The notes under the pieces: model-generated
Seen by the model: only the letters and a program-made list of their open reading frames with translations
Database searches by the model: none
What the model was told of the DNA's origin: nothing
In this document: positions 17,396-24,811 of the stretch, in pieces
How positions within the stretch are numbered: position 1 is the stretch's first letter
Layout: every line of letters begins with the position of its first letter
Translations under genes and position numbers: made by a program
Origin: Bacteriovoracaceae bacterium UBA6153
GTDB lineage: Bacteria; Bdellovibrionota; Bacteriovoracia; Bacteriovoracales; Bacteriovoracaceae
Assembly: GCA_002428265.1 (NCBI GenBank)
Contig: DIUR01000027.1
Coordinates: forward strand, 1-64,000
Length of the DNA stretch: 64,000 nucleotides
Direction of reading: 5' to 3'

Positions 17396-19078
17396 ATGTC
17401 ACTGAATTTAAACGATTTAGAAGCTCGCCCAAGACGCGATTTTATTAAACTTTCAGCTTTTGCAGCTCTAGCTTTAGCTATTCCTAAGAAATCTGAAGCT
17501 ATTCTTAAACGTTTTATTCCAAATCAATTGAATAATATCTCTCCCATTCAGGTTATTGGAGCTGATCAGTTTCAAAGTATCGAGTTCAACGGCGACAATA
17601 TTGACCGTCCTCATGACATTCTTTGGAATCTAGATGGGCACATCGCTAAAAAAGGTGGAATCCCTGCTCCATCTGAAAGAAGAAAAGCAGTCGTTGTTGG
17701 CGGTGGAATGGCCGGTCTTATTTCAGCTTACAATCTTCGCCATTTGAATCCCATTGTTCTTGAGCAGGATAAACACTTTGGTGGAAATTCGCGCGGAGAA
17801 AAATATAACGATTCTGTGTACTCTATCGGTGCCGCTTATATCACCATTCCTGATGCTGGCTCAGACATTGAATTATTTCTTAAAGACATCGGTCTCTTTG
17901 ATGACTTAAAACATGAAACTCCAGAAGAAACAAAATTCACTTATAAAAATAAAGTAATGGGAGATTTCTGGAAAGGTGTAACAGATCCAGCGCGTGCTCA
18001 GGAATTTATTGCAGTCGATAAAGAGTTGAGAAGAATTTATAACGATGCTTATCCAGATATTCCATGGACATCAGAGAGTGCAATTAGCAAAGAAGAGTAT
18101 CTTTATTTAGACTCAATTACATTCGAGCAATGGCTTCAGCAAAAATTTGGAAAAGTTCATCCTCACATTGCTGAATATTTTCAGCTTTATTGCTGGTCTT
18201 CGTTCAATGGATCAATTGAAGAGTTGTCTGCTCTTCAGGTACTAAATTTTGTTTCATCTGAAGTGGACGGAATTTTAACTCTTCCAGGTGGAAACGCTGC
18301 GATCACTCAAAGATTATTTGAAAAGATTAACGATAGCACAACGGTAGGGTCACTTCGCGCTGGAGCTTTCGTTTTGAAAGTTCAGAAAAAAGACAATGGC
18401 CTAATCTGGATTACTTATGAAGACGCCCAAGGCATAATCAAAACAATTGAAGCTGATACTTGTATTGTGGCTTCACCAAAGTATGTTGCAAAGCTTATTG
18501 TTCAAGATCTTCCAGCTGCCCAAGTAAAACAAATGGATGATCTACAGTACAGAGGCTACATTGTAGGAAATGCTATTTTTAATAAACCGTTTACGTCTTC
18601 AAGTTTTGATCTTTATTGTTTCGAAGGATCTAAGCCTGAAATGCCAGCGGCCATGAGACCGGTAAAGAGACCATTTAGTGATGTGTGTTTTGGATCATGG
18701 GCACAAGATGATAAAACTCAAAATGGTGTACTGACAGTTTATAAGGCGATTCCGTATGAAGGTGGAAGACAATTCCTTTTCAATCCAGGCGCGCATGATA
18801 AACATAGAAAAATTATCAGTGAAGAATTAAAAAATTTTTCAGCTGCGGTAGGATTAAATTATTCAGATATTAAAGGTCTTCGAATGACTCGCTGGGGACA
18901 CTCTTTGCCAGTGGCCAATAAAAATCTTATTGCCAGTGGATTCCTGGAGCAAATGTCTAAACCTCTTGGTGGAAAGATCTTCTTTGCTAACCAGGATAAC
19001 TGGGCAAATCCAGCATTTGAATGTTCATTCGCAGCAGCTCTTGCCGCTACCACTGAAGTGAAGAGGTTGATCAGGTAA
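17396..19078 (+). CDS. Tat-exported FAD-dependent amine-oxidase-like oxidoreductase
   Basis: From ATG 17396 (AAGG 7 nt upstream) the product is 560 residues. It starts with a twin-arginine signal, RRDFIKLSAFAALALAIP, so a folded cofactor-containing protein is probably exported to the periplasm. Residues ~100-140 hold the dinucleotide-binding motif VVVGGGMAGLISAYNLRHL with the downstream acidic residue of LEQD and a GGNSRG segment. The C-terminal region (GGKIFFANQDNWANPAFECS) matches the FAD-closing part of flavin amine oxidases. The substrate is unknown. Its last 54 nt overlap, tail to tail, the 3' end of the copper ATPase gene. Confidence 0.8.
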   Translation: MSLNLNDLEARPRRDFIKLSAFAALALAIPKKSEAILKRFIPNQLNNISPIQVIGADQFQSIEFNGDNIDRPHDILWNLDGHIAKKGGIPAPSERRKAVVVGGGMAGLISAYNLRHLNPIVLEQDKHFGGNSRGEKYNDSVYSIGAAYITIPDAGSDIELFLKDIGLFDDLKHETPEETKFTYKNKVMGDFWKGVTDPARAQEFIAVDKELRRIYNDAYPDIPWTSESAISKEEYLYLDSITFEQWLQQKFGKVHPHIAEYFQLYCWSSFNGSIEELSALQVLNFVSSEVDGILTLPGGNAAITQRLFEKINDSTTVGSLRAGAFVLKVQKKDNGLIWITYEDAQGIIKTIEADTCIVASPKYVAKLIVQDLPAAQVKQMDDLQYRGYIVGNAIFNKPFTSSSFDLYCFEGSKPEMPAAMRPVKRPFSDVCFGSWAQDDKTQNGVLTVYKAIPYEGGRQFLFNPGAHDKHRKIISEELKNFSAAVGLNYSDIKGLRMTRWGHSLPVANKNLIASGFLEQMSKPLGGKIFFANQDNWANPAFECSFAAALAATTEVKRLIR

Positions 19079-21220
19079 TTTCTTAACTCTAAATGAGTTA
19101 AGAAGAACCGATAGACTCGATAAACCCATTGCGAGACTGGCCCACATTGGTGTGAGTGTCACATTATACCAATACATGAACACACCTGCGGCCAGTGGGA
19201 TACAAAGCAAATTATAGATTGATGATAAAAAGAGATTTTCTTTAATAATTCTCATTGTTCTTTTTGATCGCTCAAAAAATTCACCAACTAGTAGTATATT
19301 TCCATCTAGAAGTGAGACATCAGAAGCTTCAATGGCCACATCTGAGCCGTTACTCATCGCCATTGATAGGTTTGCCTTCGATAGGGCTGGAGCATCGTTA
19401 ATACCGTCGCCTATCATCGCAACTAAGTGACCTTTTGACTGAAGCTCTTCGATGAAATCAGCCTTTCCAACAGGCTTAACACTCGCTCTAATAAATTCTG
19501 GCGTGATTCCAATCTGTGCGCCAATTTTATGAGCAATTCCAGGATGATCTCCAGTTAACATCCAGACATTTATTTTTAAATGATGAAGTTGTTTGATAAG
19601 TTCAATTGAAGAACTCTTAATTGGGTCAGTAATAATGAAAGCAGCTGCTAGAACATTATCAATCGACATGAAGACATAACTTCCAACGTTTTCAGTATAA
19701 AAAGATTCAGAAATCGGATGATTCACTAATTCGCTATTGCCGAGAACAAGTTGTTTGCCTTCTATGTCGGCCGTTACTCCCATACCTGTAATGCTTTTAA
19801 ATTTTTCAGGCTCCAGTAGCGAGACGTTCTTTTTCACTGCATGATTAGTTATGGACTGTGAAAGTGGGTGGGTGGAGTACTGAAGAGCAGAAGCAGCAAG
19901 CTTTAAAACATCATCGTGATTTAGTGTTTTGTTAAAAAAATGAATATGAGTGAGTTCAGGTCTTCCCTCTGTCAGAGTTCCTGTTTTATCAAACACGATA
20001 GTATCAATATGAGATCCTTTTTCAATAACGTCACCACCACTGATGAGAAGACCTTTTTTAGCAGCTTCACTGGTTGAGAGCATGATGGCCATGGGAACAG
20101 CGAGTCCCAAAGCACATGGACAGGCAATAACAAGAACCGAAATCATATGAATAAGTGAGATTGAAAAATCACCAGTTACTAAATACCAAACAATAAGTGT
20201 AAGGGCGGCAATAACTAATAAAAGAGGTACAAAGAATTTTACAATGCGATCAGCGTACATTTGAATTGGAGCTTTTTTTAATTGAGCACGCTCAACAAAA
20301 TTGACGATCTCACTGACGGCCGTCGTGTGAAGAGTAGACGTGATTTTAATTGTCACTGACCCTTCAAGGTTTAAGCTTCCGGCAAAAACCTTTGATCCGC
20401 TTGATTTAGCAAGAGCAAGGGATTCACCAGTCAGCATTGATTCATCGGCATGAGTTTCACCATCAACAATTACTCCATCGAGAGGAAATTTCTCTCCAGG
20501 TCTAAGTCTGATAATATCACCAACGTTAAGTTCAACAACTGGAGTGCTGACTTCCTTTCCATCTACGATGAGTGATGAAAACTTAATTTGCATTTGATAA
20601 AGAGACCCAAGTGAGCTTCTTGCTTTCGTTTTTGCCAGCTCATCGAGGTATTTTCCCAGGAGCGAGAAGGCAATGATAAACGCTCCACCTTCAAAATAAG
20701 GATGAGCGTGTGGAGATAGGATAATAAGATACAAACTATAGATATATGAACTCAAAACTCCTAAACCAATAAGAGTGTTCATGTTTGATTGAAATTTAAA
20801 AACAGCTTTTACGTAATCGAGACCAAAGCCGAAAATCAAAACAGTTGTTAGAATGGCCTGAACAAGATTGTTAGGAATGACCATGGCATAAAACATAACG
20901 ATAGAAGCAAGAACAAGTGCTACGATAGACTTATAAAAATTGCGGTTGAAGATCGTAGACTTTGATTCTTTTGAAACACTATCCGGCTCTACGGCCCTGT
21001 AGCCTAGTTTTCTAAGAAGAGCATGAAGCGCTTCAAGATTAAAATCCTTATTCGTTTTAAAGAGTGCGCTCTCTGTTGCAAAACTAACCTGAACAGATTC
21101 AACTCCAGAGAGCTGTGCAGTTTCTTTTTCAATGACTCCAGCGCAGGCAGCGCAGGTCATTCCGACAATATGAAATTTTAAATTACTCGAGCTCAATTGA
21201 TTCCACCTGGAAGCCCGCAT
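19025..21220 (-). CDS. copA: Copper-type P1B ATPase with N-terminal heavy-metal domain
   Basis: The product has one HMA domain near the N-terminus (GMTCAACAG). It carries the P1B membrane motif CPCALGL, phosphorylation site Asp411 in DKTGTLTEG, TGES, the P1B HP loop (STHPLSQSI) and GDGINDAPAL, then two C-terminal helices. The CPC motif indicates Cu(I)/Ag(I) export from the cytosol. The stop overlaps the convergent oxidoreductase gene by 54 nt. The ATG at 21220 lies inside copZ with a weak ribosome site; a TTG at 21196, preceded by AGGTGG at 6 nt, is an attractive alternative start giving 723 residues. A terminal Cys-Cys pair (KSCCE) is unusual and may bind metal. Confidence 0.92.
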   Translation of the reverse strand: MRASRWNQLSSSNLKFHIVGMTCAACAGVIEKETAQLSGVESVQVSFATESALFKTNKDFNLEALHALLRKLGYRAVEPDSVSKESKSTIFNRNFYKSIVALVLASIVMFYAMVIPNNLVQAILTTVLIFGFGLDYVKAVFKFQSNMNTLIGLGVLSSYIYSLYLIILSPHAHPYFEGGAFIIAFSLLGKYLDELAKTKARSSLGSLYQMQIKFSSLIVDGKEVSTPVVELNVGDIIRLRPGEKFPLDGVIVDGETHADESMLTGESLALAKSSGSKVFAGSLNLEGSVTIKITSTLHTTAVSEIVNFVERAQLKKAPIQMYADRIVKFFVPLLLVIAALTLIVWYLVTGDFSISLIHMISVLVIACPCALGLAVPMAIMLSTSEAAKKGLLISGGDVIEKGSHIDTIVFDKTGTLTEGRPELTHIHFFNKTLNHDDVLKLAASALQYSTHPLSQSITNHAVKKNVSLLEPEKFKSITGMGVTADIEGKQLVLGNSELVNHPISESFYTENVGSYVFMSIDNVLAAAFIITDPIKSSSIELIKQLHHLKINVWMLTGDHPGIAHKIGAQIGITPEFIRASVKPVGKADFIEELQSKGHLVAMIGDGINDAPALSKANLSMAMSNGSDVAIEASDVSLLDGNILLVGEFFERSKRTMRIIKENLFLSSIYNLLCIPLAAGVFMYWYNVTLTPMWASLAMGLSSLSVLLNSFRVKKLPDQPLHFSGSGKSCCE

Positions 21221-21413
21221 TTGTAATAGTACTTTTCAGTGCCGCCACTGTGCTTTCTTCAGAGTTAAATTTCACATTAACTTTTCCCGTAGGTAGATCA
21301 ATATTCACAGTGTGTTCGATCTTTAATCCTTCCAGGCCATTTTTAACTTTATTTGCACAGCCACCGCAAGTCATGCCATTTACTTTGAAATTAACTGATT
21401 TATTGATTGTCAC
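21183..21413 (-). CDS. copZ: Copper chaperone, HMA domain
   Basis: A 76-residue stand-alone heavy-metal-associated domain with the metal-binding motif GMTCGGCANKV at residues ~14-24 and the usual beta-alpha-beta-beta-alpha-beta layout. CopZ-type chaperones deliver Cu(I) to CopA. The gene overlaps the start of copA by 38 nt (or ends just inside copA if the TTG start is used), so the two are translationally linked. It is divergent from a secreted protein gene, and the shared 61-bp region carries a near-palindrome over two -10-like elements. Confidence 0.9.
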   Translation of the reverse strand: MTINKSVNFKVNGMTCGGCANKVKNGLEGLKIEHTVNIDLPTGKVNVKFNSEESTVAALKSTITNAGFQVESIELE

Positions 21414-21427
21414 AAATTCTCCCTTGT

Positions 21428-21444
21428 AGCGTATACTATATGCT
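21428..21444. promoter_or_regulatory. 17-bp near-palindromic operator over divergent -10 elements
   Basis: AGCGTATA-C-TATATGCT is an inverted repeat with one mismatched pair. It contains TATACT on the plus strand (21432-21437) and TATAGT on the minus strand, both -10-like. It lies 30 bp before the secreted-protein start and 15 bp before copZ. A metal-responsive regulator is a reasonable guess; no regulator gene is adjacent. Confidence 0.45.
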
Positions 21445-21474
21445 CGCTTAAGATCTTAACAAAAGGAATACGCT

Positions 21475-21861
21475 ATGAAAGCCTCATTTGTGACATTGGT
21501 TATGACTTGTTTGCTCTCTACTGGTGCGCTTGCTCACGGTATGAGTAAGCTTGGTCCTCATAATGGTTACGTGCGTATGCCTGGCGCTTATCATGTAGAG
21601 CTAGTTCCTGAAAGTACGGGTTTTAGAGTTTATTTTTTAGACATGCAGTTTAAGAATATTTCAGTAAAAGATGCGACTACAACGATGATCATTAAGTCTG
21701 ATCAGGCCGGTAAGATAGGTTGCAAAAAAGAAGAAGGCTCTTTTATATGTCCGGTAGAAAAGCAGATTTTAAAAACAGCTAAAGAAATTGTTCTTGAAAC
21801 AAGCATAAATGGCAAAACAAAAGCAGCTTCACGCTATAGTCTTCCACTGAGCTTGATGTAG
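21475..21861 (+). CDS. Secreted protein of probable copper-handling module
   Basis: A 128-residue protein with a Sec signal peptide (MKASFVTLVMTCLLSTGALA). The mature N-terminus is His/Gly-rich: HGMSKLGPHNGYVRMPGAYH. The pattern of His, Met and a GxYHxELV segment resembles small periplasmic metal-binding domains found beside heavy-metal pumps. Two later Cys (GCKKEEGSFICP) may form a disulfide. It is divergent from copZ-copA. I do not recognise a named family; a periplasmic copper-binding role is inferred from context and His/Met content. Confidence 0.65.
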   Translation: MKASFVTLVMTCLLSTGALAHGMSKLGPHNGYVRMPGAYHVELVPESTGFRVYFLDMQFKNISVKDATTTMIIKSDQAGKIGCKKEEGSFICPVEKQILKTAKEIVLETSINGKTKAASRYSLPLSLM

Positions 21862-21863
21862 TA

Positions 21864-22319
21864 TTACTTATTGTAAGGATGATTCGCCTGAATTGTCTGA
21901 GCACGGTAAATTTGCTCGACTAATAATAGCCTGGCCAGTTTGTGAGGGTAGGTGAGTTCAGAGAGCGAGAGCTTGAAATGCGCGCGTTTAATGACTTCTT
22001 CGCCGTGTCCAGAAGCTCCACCGATAATAAAAATCACTGACTGCCTGTCGCTTATTCCATTTAACCATTTAGAAAAATCCACGCTGGTAAACTGCTTACC
22101 TTTTTCCATCATAAGAACGATGTAGGGATTTTCTGATTTAGAAATGTCTTCGATTTTTGCAATGACTTCTTTGGCTTCTTTGTTCAGGTCTTCTGAGTGG
22201 GCGCGGGCTTCGTGGATGTGTAACTTGGGTGTGGTGAGACGCTTGTAATAATCGCGTTCGAGATCTTCAATGTTTTTATCGTTAAGTTTTCCAACAACAA
22301 TTAAATGAAGATCTCGCAT
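21864..22319 (-). CDS. rlmH: 23S rRNA pseudouridine-1915 N3-methyltransferase
   Basis: A 151-residue SPOUT methyltransferase. It has the RlmH start MRDLHLIVVGKLND, a central YIVLMMEKGKQFTSVDFSKW and the SAM-binding knot FIIGGASGHGEEV. The C-terminus LTYPHKLARLLLVEQIYRA is almost invariant in the family. RlmH methylates pseudouridine 1915 in helix 69 of 23S rRNA. The stop lies 2 nt from the convergent secreted-protein stop. It is last in the rplU-rpmA-obgE-rsfS-rlmH cluster, 9 nt after rsfS; rsfS-rlmH adjacency is widely conserved in bacteria. Confidence 0.96.
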   Translation of the reverse strand: MRDLHLIVVGKLNDKNIEDLERDYYKRLTTPKLHIHEARAHSEDLNKEAKEVIAKIEDISKSENPYIVLMMEKGKQFTSVDFSKWLNGISDRQSVIFIIGGASGHGEEVIKRAHFKLSLSELTYPHKLARLLLVEQIYRAQTIQANHPYNK

Positions 22320-22328
22320 ACGTTAGAC

Positions 22329-22799
22329 TTAGAAGTAATTTCTGCCGCTGTCATCTCCACTCTTTCTCTCAGACTCAGGAGTTGAGAAGTAGTAAGACTC
22401 AGGGATATCAACAGAGATAGCGTTTTTATAAAGATGCTCTAGATCGTAAACAGTTCTAGATGGCTCATGGAAAACGTGAACAATAATGTCACCGTAATCT
22501 AGAAGAATCCAGTCAGTGTTTGTTTTAAGGCCTTCTTTAGAAAGTGCTTCAATGTTGTTTACTCTCATTTGATGAGAAATCTCTTCGGCCATTGCACTTG
22601 CTTGAGTCGGGTTGCTTGCAGAACCGATAACGAAAAAATCTGCAATCCCAGATACGTTTCTCAGGTCTAGTACTTTAAGGTTTAAACCTTTGAAGTTTCC
22701 CATAATCCAAGCAGAGGCCATGGCCATATTTAAAGGCGACGCGAAGCTTTTATCTTCGAGAATAGCTGTTACTTCTTTGTTTACATAATCACGATTCAT
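22329..22799 (-). CDS. rsfS: Ribosomal silencing factor RsfS
   Basis: A 156-residue protein with the RsfS/Iojap core at residues ~30-135: VLDLRNVSGIADFFVIGSASNPTQ followed by WILLDYGDIIVHVFHEPSRTVYDLEHLY. RsfS binds ribosomal protein L14 and blocks subunit joining under nutrient limitation. It sits 2 nt downstream of obgE and 9 nt upstream of rlmH on the same strand. An additional N-terminal ~25 residues and a short charged C-terminal tail extend the usual domain. Confidence 0.95.
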   Translation of the reverse strand: MNRDYVNKEVTAILEDKSFASPLNMAMASAWIMGNFKGLNLKVLDLRNVSGIADFFVIGSASNPTQASAMAEEISHQMRVNNIEALSKEGLKTNTDWILLDYGDIIVHVFHEPSRTVYDLEHLYKNAISVDIPESYYFSTPESERKSGDDSGRNYF

Positions 22800-22801
22800 T
22801 T

Positions 22802-23878
22802 TTAGTCCTCATCTACTGCGTGAATACCGTCAAGATGACTTTTAGCACGCGCTTTTTCATTTATTTTTTTATTCGTTTTTTCCATGTCGATACATTTGAT
22901 CATCAGGGCTTTTAGATCCTGGATATTTCTTCCAGAAACACCTGAGATCACCATAACTTTTTTATCAAGCTGCTCTTCAAAGAAATCCTGGAATTTTTTG
23001 ATTTCTTCTTCAGTCATCGCATCGATTTTTGTTAAACACACGATCTCGCGCTTAAGTGCCAGGTCTTCGCTGTATTTTTCAAGTTCAGTGCGTACAACTA
23101 CATATTGCTCAAAGGCTTCAAATTCATCAAGACACCATGAGACGTCTACTAAGTGAACAAGGGCCGATGTTCTTTCAATGTGTTTTAAAAATTTAACACC
23201 AAGACCTTTACCGATACTTGCGTCTTCGATAAGCCCTGGAATGTCTGCAACAACAAATGATCTCTCACCAAGAGTTACGACTCCAAGGTTTGGTTCAAGA
23301 GTTGTAAATGGATAGTCTGCAATTTTAGGACGTGCAGCAGAGATCACAGAAATAAGCGTTGATTTTCCAGCGTTCGGAAGACCAATTAAAGCTAAGTCTG
23401 CAATCAGTTTTAGTTCAAGATTTAAATAAAGCTCTTCACCTGGAAGACCCGGCTGCGCAATTCTTGGCGCCTGGTTAACAGATGATTTAAAGTTGATGTT
23501 TCCACGTCCACCGTTACCGCCTTCAGCGATAATGACAGATTCTTCGTGTGATTTTAAATCAGCAATCAGAGCGCCTGTTTCAGCGTTTCTGATAATTGTT
23601 CCAACTGGAACCTTAAGAATATAATCCAGACCATCTTTACCGTTAAGCTGACGTCCTGAACCCGGTTCACCGTCTTCAGCTTTGAAAACTTTTTTACCGC
23701 GGAAGTTGATCAGAGTGTTGATCCCTTCATCTGCAATGATAATAACTGATCCGCCGCGACCGCCGTCACCGCCATCGGGTCCACCAAATGGAATTGATTT
23801 TTCTCTTCTGAAAGTGATGGCGCCAGGGCCACCGTGACCAGAGATTGCTGTAATACTAACTTCGTCTATAAATCGCAT
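22802..23878 (-). CDS. obgE: Obg/CgtA GTPase
   Basis: A 358-residue protein. The Gly-rich Obg fold occupies residues ~1-158 (RFIDEVSITAISGHGGPGAI, GGDGGRGGSVI). The G domain carries P-loop GLPNAGKST, switch YPFTTLEPN, G3 DIPGLIEDA and G4 TKID. The C-terminus is short and lacks a long OCT domain. Obg acts in 50S assembly and stringent control. A minus-strand intrinsic terminator lies between rpmA and this gene, so obgE is expected to be transcribed at a lower level than the two ribosomal proteins. Confidence 0.96.
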   Translation of the reverse strand: MRFIDEVSITAISGHGGPGAITFRREKSIPFGGPDGGDGGRGGSVIIIADEGINTLINFRGKKVFKAEDGEPGSGRQLNGKDGLDYILKVPVGTIIRNAETGALIADLKSHEESVIIAEGGNGGRGNINFKSSVNQAPRIAQPGLPGEELYLNLELKLIADLALIGLPNAGKSTLISVISAARPKIADYPFTTLEPNLGVVTLGERSFVVADIPGLIEDASIGKGLGVKFLKHIERTSALVHLVDVSWCLDEFEAFEQYVVVRTELEKYSEDLALKREIVCLTKIDAMTEEEIKKFQDFFEEQLDKKVMVISGVSGRNIQDLKALMIKCIDMEKTNKKINEKARAKSHLDGIHAVDED

Positions 23879-23900
23879 TTTTACCTATTCTTCCTTCCCA

Positions 23901-23930
23901 AAAATAAAAAGGGAATCCGTATGGATTCCC
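23901..23930 (-). terminator. Intrinsic terminator between rpmA and obgE
   Basis: Read on the minus strand, GGGAATCC-ATAC-GGATTCCC is a perfect 8-bp stem with a 4-nt loop, followed by TTTTTATTTT. It sits inside a gene cluster whose next member starts 23 nt further, so it probably attenuates rather than fully stops transcription. Confidence 0.8.
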
Positions 23931-23964
23931 TTATAACACTTTTAGTTATGATGACTAGAAAAAA

Positions 23965-24219
23965 CTAAGCTGGAACTACAGAAACAAGTTTTTTGTTCTT
24001 AGTGTAGTGAGTGAACTTAACAACTCCGTCTTGTGTAGCGTAGATTGTGAAGTCACGGCCCATTCCTACTCCAGTACCTGGAAATAGTTTAGTTCCTTTT
24101 TGTCTTACGATGATGTTTCCAGAAATTACAGCTTCTCCACCGTATTTCTTTGTTCCACGCATTTTAGGATTTGAATCCCTACCGTTAGCTGTGGACCCGG
24201 CGGCTTTTTTGTGTGCCAT
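23965..24219 (-). CDS. rpmA: 50S ribosomal protein L27
   Basis: An 84-residue protein starting MAHKKAAGSTANGRDSNPK, the canonical L27 N-terminus that reaches the peptidyl-transferase centre. It continues with IIVRQKGTKLFPGTGVGMGRDFT. It has no cleavable N-terminal extension of the Firmicutes type. It lies 25 nt downstream of rplU in the usual order and is followed by a terminator. Confidence 0.98.
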   Translation of the reverse strand: MAHKKAAGSTANGRDSNPKMRGTKKYGGEAVISGNIIVRQKGTKLFPGTGVGMGRDFTIYATQDGVVKFTHYTKNKKLVSVVPA

Positions 24220-24244
24220 TGTATAACTCCTTAACCTTTTTTAA

Positions 24245-24610
24245 TTATTTTAGATACTTTTCTGCGTTCTTAGAAGCTTTATCGATCTTAACAGTATTTC
24301 CGTTACCGTCATTGATTTCTGTAATCAATAGAGCAGTAAAGTTTTGTCTGTGACCGTTTCTTCTCTTGTATCCACCTGGCTTTCTCTTGAAAACGATTAG
24401 TTTTCTTGAGCGATCGTGCATAATAACTTTTGCACTGATTTTTGCTCCACCGATTACTGGTGCACCAACTAATGGCTTATCTCCACCGATGAATAGAACT
24501 TGATCGAAATCAACCATTGATCCAGCGTCTTTCGCTAGTTTCTCAACGTCGATAACATCTCCTGCTTGAACTTTGTACTGGTGTCCACCAATCTCTACAA
24601 TTCCGTACAT
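24245..24610 (-). CDS. rplU: 50S ribosomal protein L21
   Basis: From ATG 24610 the 121-residue product begins MYGIVEIGGHQYKVQAGD, the conserved L21 start. An AGGAG lies 7 nt upstream. The open frame continues to 24700, but that extension matches nothing in L21 and precedes the ribosome site. The body contains KVIMHDRSRKLIVFKRKPGGYKRRNGHRQ, the typical rRNA-binding segment near residue 80. It is first gene of the rplU-rpmA-obgE-rsfS-rlmH cluster. Confidence 0.97.
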   Translation of the reverse strand: MYGIVEIGGHQYKVQAGDVIDVEKLAKDAGSMVDFDQVLFIGGDKPLVGAPVIGGAKISAKVIMHDRSRKLIVFKRKPGGYKRRNGHRQNFTALLITEINDGNGNTVKIDKASKNAEKYLK

Positions 24611-24717
24611 GAAAACTCCTAAGTAAATAGGCAAATCCAGGGGTTTATTTCCAAAACTTTTCAGTCGGATATAAAACTTGTTGGCCCTAATTTTAACCAC
24701 TATTTATGAACCTTGGA

Positions 24718-24746
24718 TTTTTAAGCAAATGACACCTTAATGTCAA
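24718..24746 (-). promoter_or_regulatory. Candidate promoter of the rplU operon
   Basis: On the minus strand a perfect -35 TTGACA (24746-24741) is followed after exactly 17 nt by TAAAAA (24723-24718). The predicted start near 24711 gives a leader of about 100 nt before L21, room for autogenous control. The -35 overlaps a TGACA-N6-TGTCA inverted repeat (24730-24745). Confidence 0.55.
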
Positions 24747-24774
24747 GACAATACTCAGCCGATACGTAGGTATA

Positions 24775-24794
24775 ACGAGGGGAGACTCCCTCGT
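24775..24794 (+). promoter_or_regulatory. Inverted repeat just upstream of the 24812 gene
   Basis: ACGAGGG-GAGACT-CCCTCGT is a perfect 7-bp stem with a 6-nt loop ending 17 nt before the ATG and just 5' of AGAGGA. A TATAAC (24771-24776) abuts it. It may be an operator at the start site or a 5'-UTR hairpin. No T-run follows, so it is not a terminator. Confidence 0.4.
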
Positions 24795-24811
24795 CAAAAG
24801 AGGATTGCGCC

